Source of the DNA: Varanus komodoensis
Lineage: Eukaryota > Chordata > Lepidosauria > Squamata > Varanidae
Assembly (NCBI RefSeq): GCF_004798865.1
Contig: NW_025335317.1
Coordinates: 26,585,390 to 26,649,389 of the forward strand
Direction: 5' to 3'
DNA length: 64,000 nt
The notes beneath the pieces were generated by a model that did not search any database, was not told where the DNA came from, and worked only from the letters and a program-made list of their open reading frames with translations. A program made the position numbers and the translations under genes. Positions 62,598-64,000 of the stretch are shown piece by piece. Each line of letters begins with the position of its first letter. The first letter of the stretch is position 1.

Positions 62598-63163
62598 TGT
62601 TAAGATGCAGCTCAATGTATAAACAATCCACACATTCACAAGCAATAAAACTAAAGTCTTTATTGCTACTTATCTACAAGATTTACAACTCTACAGATAA
62701 GCTCTATGGTTGAGGTCTTTGCAATGCAGATGCTAATCCTTTAGTGATGTCTCTCTCGAGCCCATCTTGGGACTAGCTATCTTGGCCCTGCCTTTCCTCT
62801 CTGAGGGGTAACAAGGCTTGTCTTTGTTCCCACCTCCTCAGAATTCTCCGATTGGTTGCTAGGGAAAAGTTTATCAAGCCCCCTTTGTCTCCTGTTTCAT
62901 GCTCAGGAAGCTCAGCGTCAGGAGGGGGTGGGGCAGTCTGCTCAAACTCTCTCTGAGCAGAACTCATAGTGTCTTTTCCCTCAGGGCACTCTTGCTTTGA
63001 TGTAGGCTCAGGTGTTTGCTCAATGGGCGGAGGGTCAGGATGCGGTACAGCTATCTGCTCAGCCACCCCCAAGCTAGGTTGTGGGGTTGACATTCGGGTA
63101 CAGGGTCCCAAGCACAAGACCTCCTCGTGAGTAGCTGCCTCTGTTGGGGCTTCAGGCACGACA
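62598..63163 (-). mobile_element. Solo LTR inside the DIRS element (fossil)
   Basis: 566 bp beginning TG and ending CA, bordered by the 5-bp direct repeat GTAAA (62593-62597 and 63164-63168). On the minus strand a polyadenylation signal (GCAATAAAGACT) lies near the 3' end, which sets the orientation. The 5-bp duplication fits Gypsy-type or some endogenous-retrovirus LTRs; the family is not determined. No internal coding part is present, as expected after LTR-LTR recombination. Confidence 0.75.
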
Positions 63164-63271
63164 GTAAAGAACTTGGAAATACAAGAGAACAATCAACGAA
63201 GTTAACTAGGCAAGGAAAGTAGTCAATGCGAGAGCGAAGAGGCACGAGGCACAGAGAACAGCGGTCGCAAA

Positions 63272-63434
63272 AGACTGGAGAAAATGGTGGACACTCCGCT
63301 CTATATATAGTACAGAGGGGGAGGGGAGCAGAGTTTTCTCACCAAAAACCGTTAACTTTCTAAACTTTCCAGCCTTAGGCACTGCGCAGGCGCAGCATCC
63401 ATGTGTGTGATGCACAGAGGCCATGACAAAGAAC
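63272..63434 (-). repeat. DIRS inverted terminal repeat, right
   Basis: Inverted relative to 57783-57948; landmarks are GACTGGAGAAAATGGTGGAC and CCTTAGGCACTGCGCAGGCG. It ends near AAAGAAC, after which sequence of the host DNA transposon resumes. Confidence 0.85.
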
Positions 63435-64000
63435 TTTATGTTATACATAAAGGAAGGCATATAAAGGTTTTAAATAAATATGTAATTAATTTTTTTTTAA
63501 CCACAAAAATATAGTATGAGCCATGCCCCCAGGCTGCAGGCCAAGCCACGGCTGCCTCGCCAAGCCAAGGGGTGAGCACGGTGGGGAGAGCTGGGAGGCA
63601 TCCCACTTGGCCAGCCACAGCCCCATCCCTCGTCTCCCCTCACCTCGGCCCATGGAAAGCGGCCCTTATGGCCCTCTCCCGGCCAGGAGAGCTGCCCGCG
63701 CTTTCCTCTCCAGCCTCCCACTCCTGCTTCCCCTCCCGGAGCCAAGTGAGTGCCTGCAAGAGGACCTTCCTCCAGCTTGGAAGCGGGGCGGCGGCAAGAA
63801 GCTAGGAAGGCCTCGACAAAGGTGAGCGCGCCCTCATGGTTCCCCCTCATGGTGGATGGCGAGAAGGTTATTGTTTGGAGTGTTCGTGCAGGGAAGATGG
63901 CTGTGATCGCTACCCAATGCAGGGTTCGCAACCTGAGGCAATTTTTTTCTGAAATTTCTGTTCGCGACCCAATTTGGTCATGAATTGAGGTGTTCGTGAG

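Larger units (their letters stand above)
57759..63434 (-). mobile_element. DIRS-type tyrosine-recombinase retroelement (fossil, broken)
   Basis: A DIRS-family element about 5.7 kb long (about 5.1 kb without a solo LTR lying inside it). Parts from right to left on the minus strand: Gag-like region with a Cys/His cluster (about 62.6-61.2 kb), reverse transcriptase (about 61.0-60.4 kb, YLDD type), RNase H-like region (about 60.3-59.7 kb) and tyrosine recombinase (about 59.3-58.2 kb). It has inverted terminal repeats and an internal complementary region, as DIRS elements do. It is broken, with several interruptions spread over the coding parts, and the two terminal repeats differ at roughly 10-15% of positions by eye, so it is not recent. 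It lies within the mariner-type element at 57629-64000. Confidence 0.88.
57629..64000 (+). mobile_element. Mariner-type DNA transposon, interrupted; right end cut by window
   Basis: Begins CAGTGGTATCTCGGCTCACG directly after a TA dinucleotide (57627-57628), the target used by Tc1/mariner elements. The last bases of the window, GGTGTTCGTGAG, are the reverse complement of the CTCACGAAC part of that start, so the window ends about 14 bases short of the far tip. Own sequence is 57629-57758 and about 63435-64000; the latter has a GC-rich filler (63500-63840) and no transposase. The 5.7 kb between is a later DIRS insertion. Confidence 0.7.

Overview
The window is vertebrate nuclear DNA, most likely from a squamate reptile (lizard, gecko or snake). 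Two kinds of evidence support this. First, it carries a BovB (RTE) LINE, several tRNA-derived SINEs of the lepidosaur 'Sauria' type, L2/CR1 LINEs, a DIRS-type retroelement and hAT and mariner-type DNA transposons. Second, the only host genes are two neighbours with conserved vertebrate synteny. At the left edge lies the first coding exon of CYP26C1 (retinoic-acid hydroxylase, minus strand), inside a CpG island with a TATA/CCAAT promoter on the same strand. To its right, also on the minus strand, are the last four coding exons of EXOC6 (Sec15A, exocyst): 52707-52848, 35813-35886, 7680-7792 and 5464-5596. This matches the human order EXOC6 > CYP26C1 > CYP26A1. Everything from 5.6 kb to the right edge is therefore EXOC6 intron apart from those exons.

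Layout: 0-1.55 kb, CYP26C1 exon 1, leader and promoter CpG island. 1.55-5.3 kb, intergenic DNA with a compound CT/CA/GA microsatellite. 5.3-7.8 kb, the last two EXOC6 exons. 8.4-9.3 kb, a second CpG-rich island inside the last long intron. 10.3-14.5 kb, BovB copies. 14.5-35.8 kb, mostly unique AT-rich intron with SINE, L2 and CR1 scraps. 37.17-48.19 kb, an unusual 11-kb block: about 29 copies of a ~178-bp satellite rich in CCCTAA (telomere-like) motifs, lying between two hAT-type elements. The outermost ends of the block are bordered by a near-perfect 8-bp duplication. A decayed L2 LINE sits inside this satellite, and an L1-like short element with its own 12-bp target duplication sits inside the L2. 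52.7-57.6 kb, unique intron. 57.63 kb to the edge, another nest: a mariner-type DNA transposon split by a DIRS-type fossil, which is itself split by a solo LTR; the window ends inside the far terminal repeat of the outer transposon.

The host genes look ordinary and functional: splice sites and codon phases agree across all joined exons. The best candidate for something undescribed is the hAT-bounded telomere-motif satellite block. The CpG island inside the EXOC6 intron, with its exact 22-bp duplication, is second. Family names come from recognition by eye and remembered consensus sequences; no database search was run.
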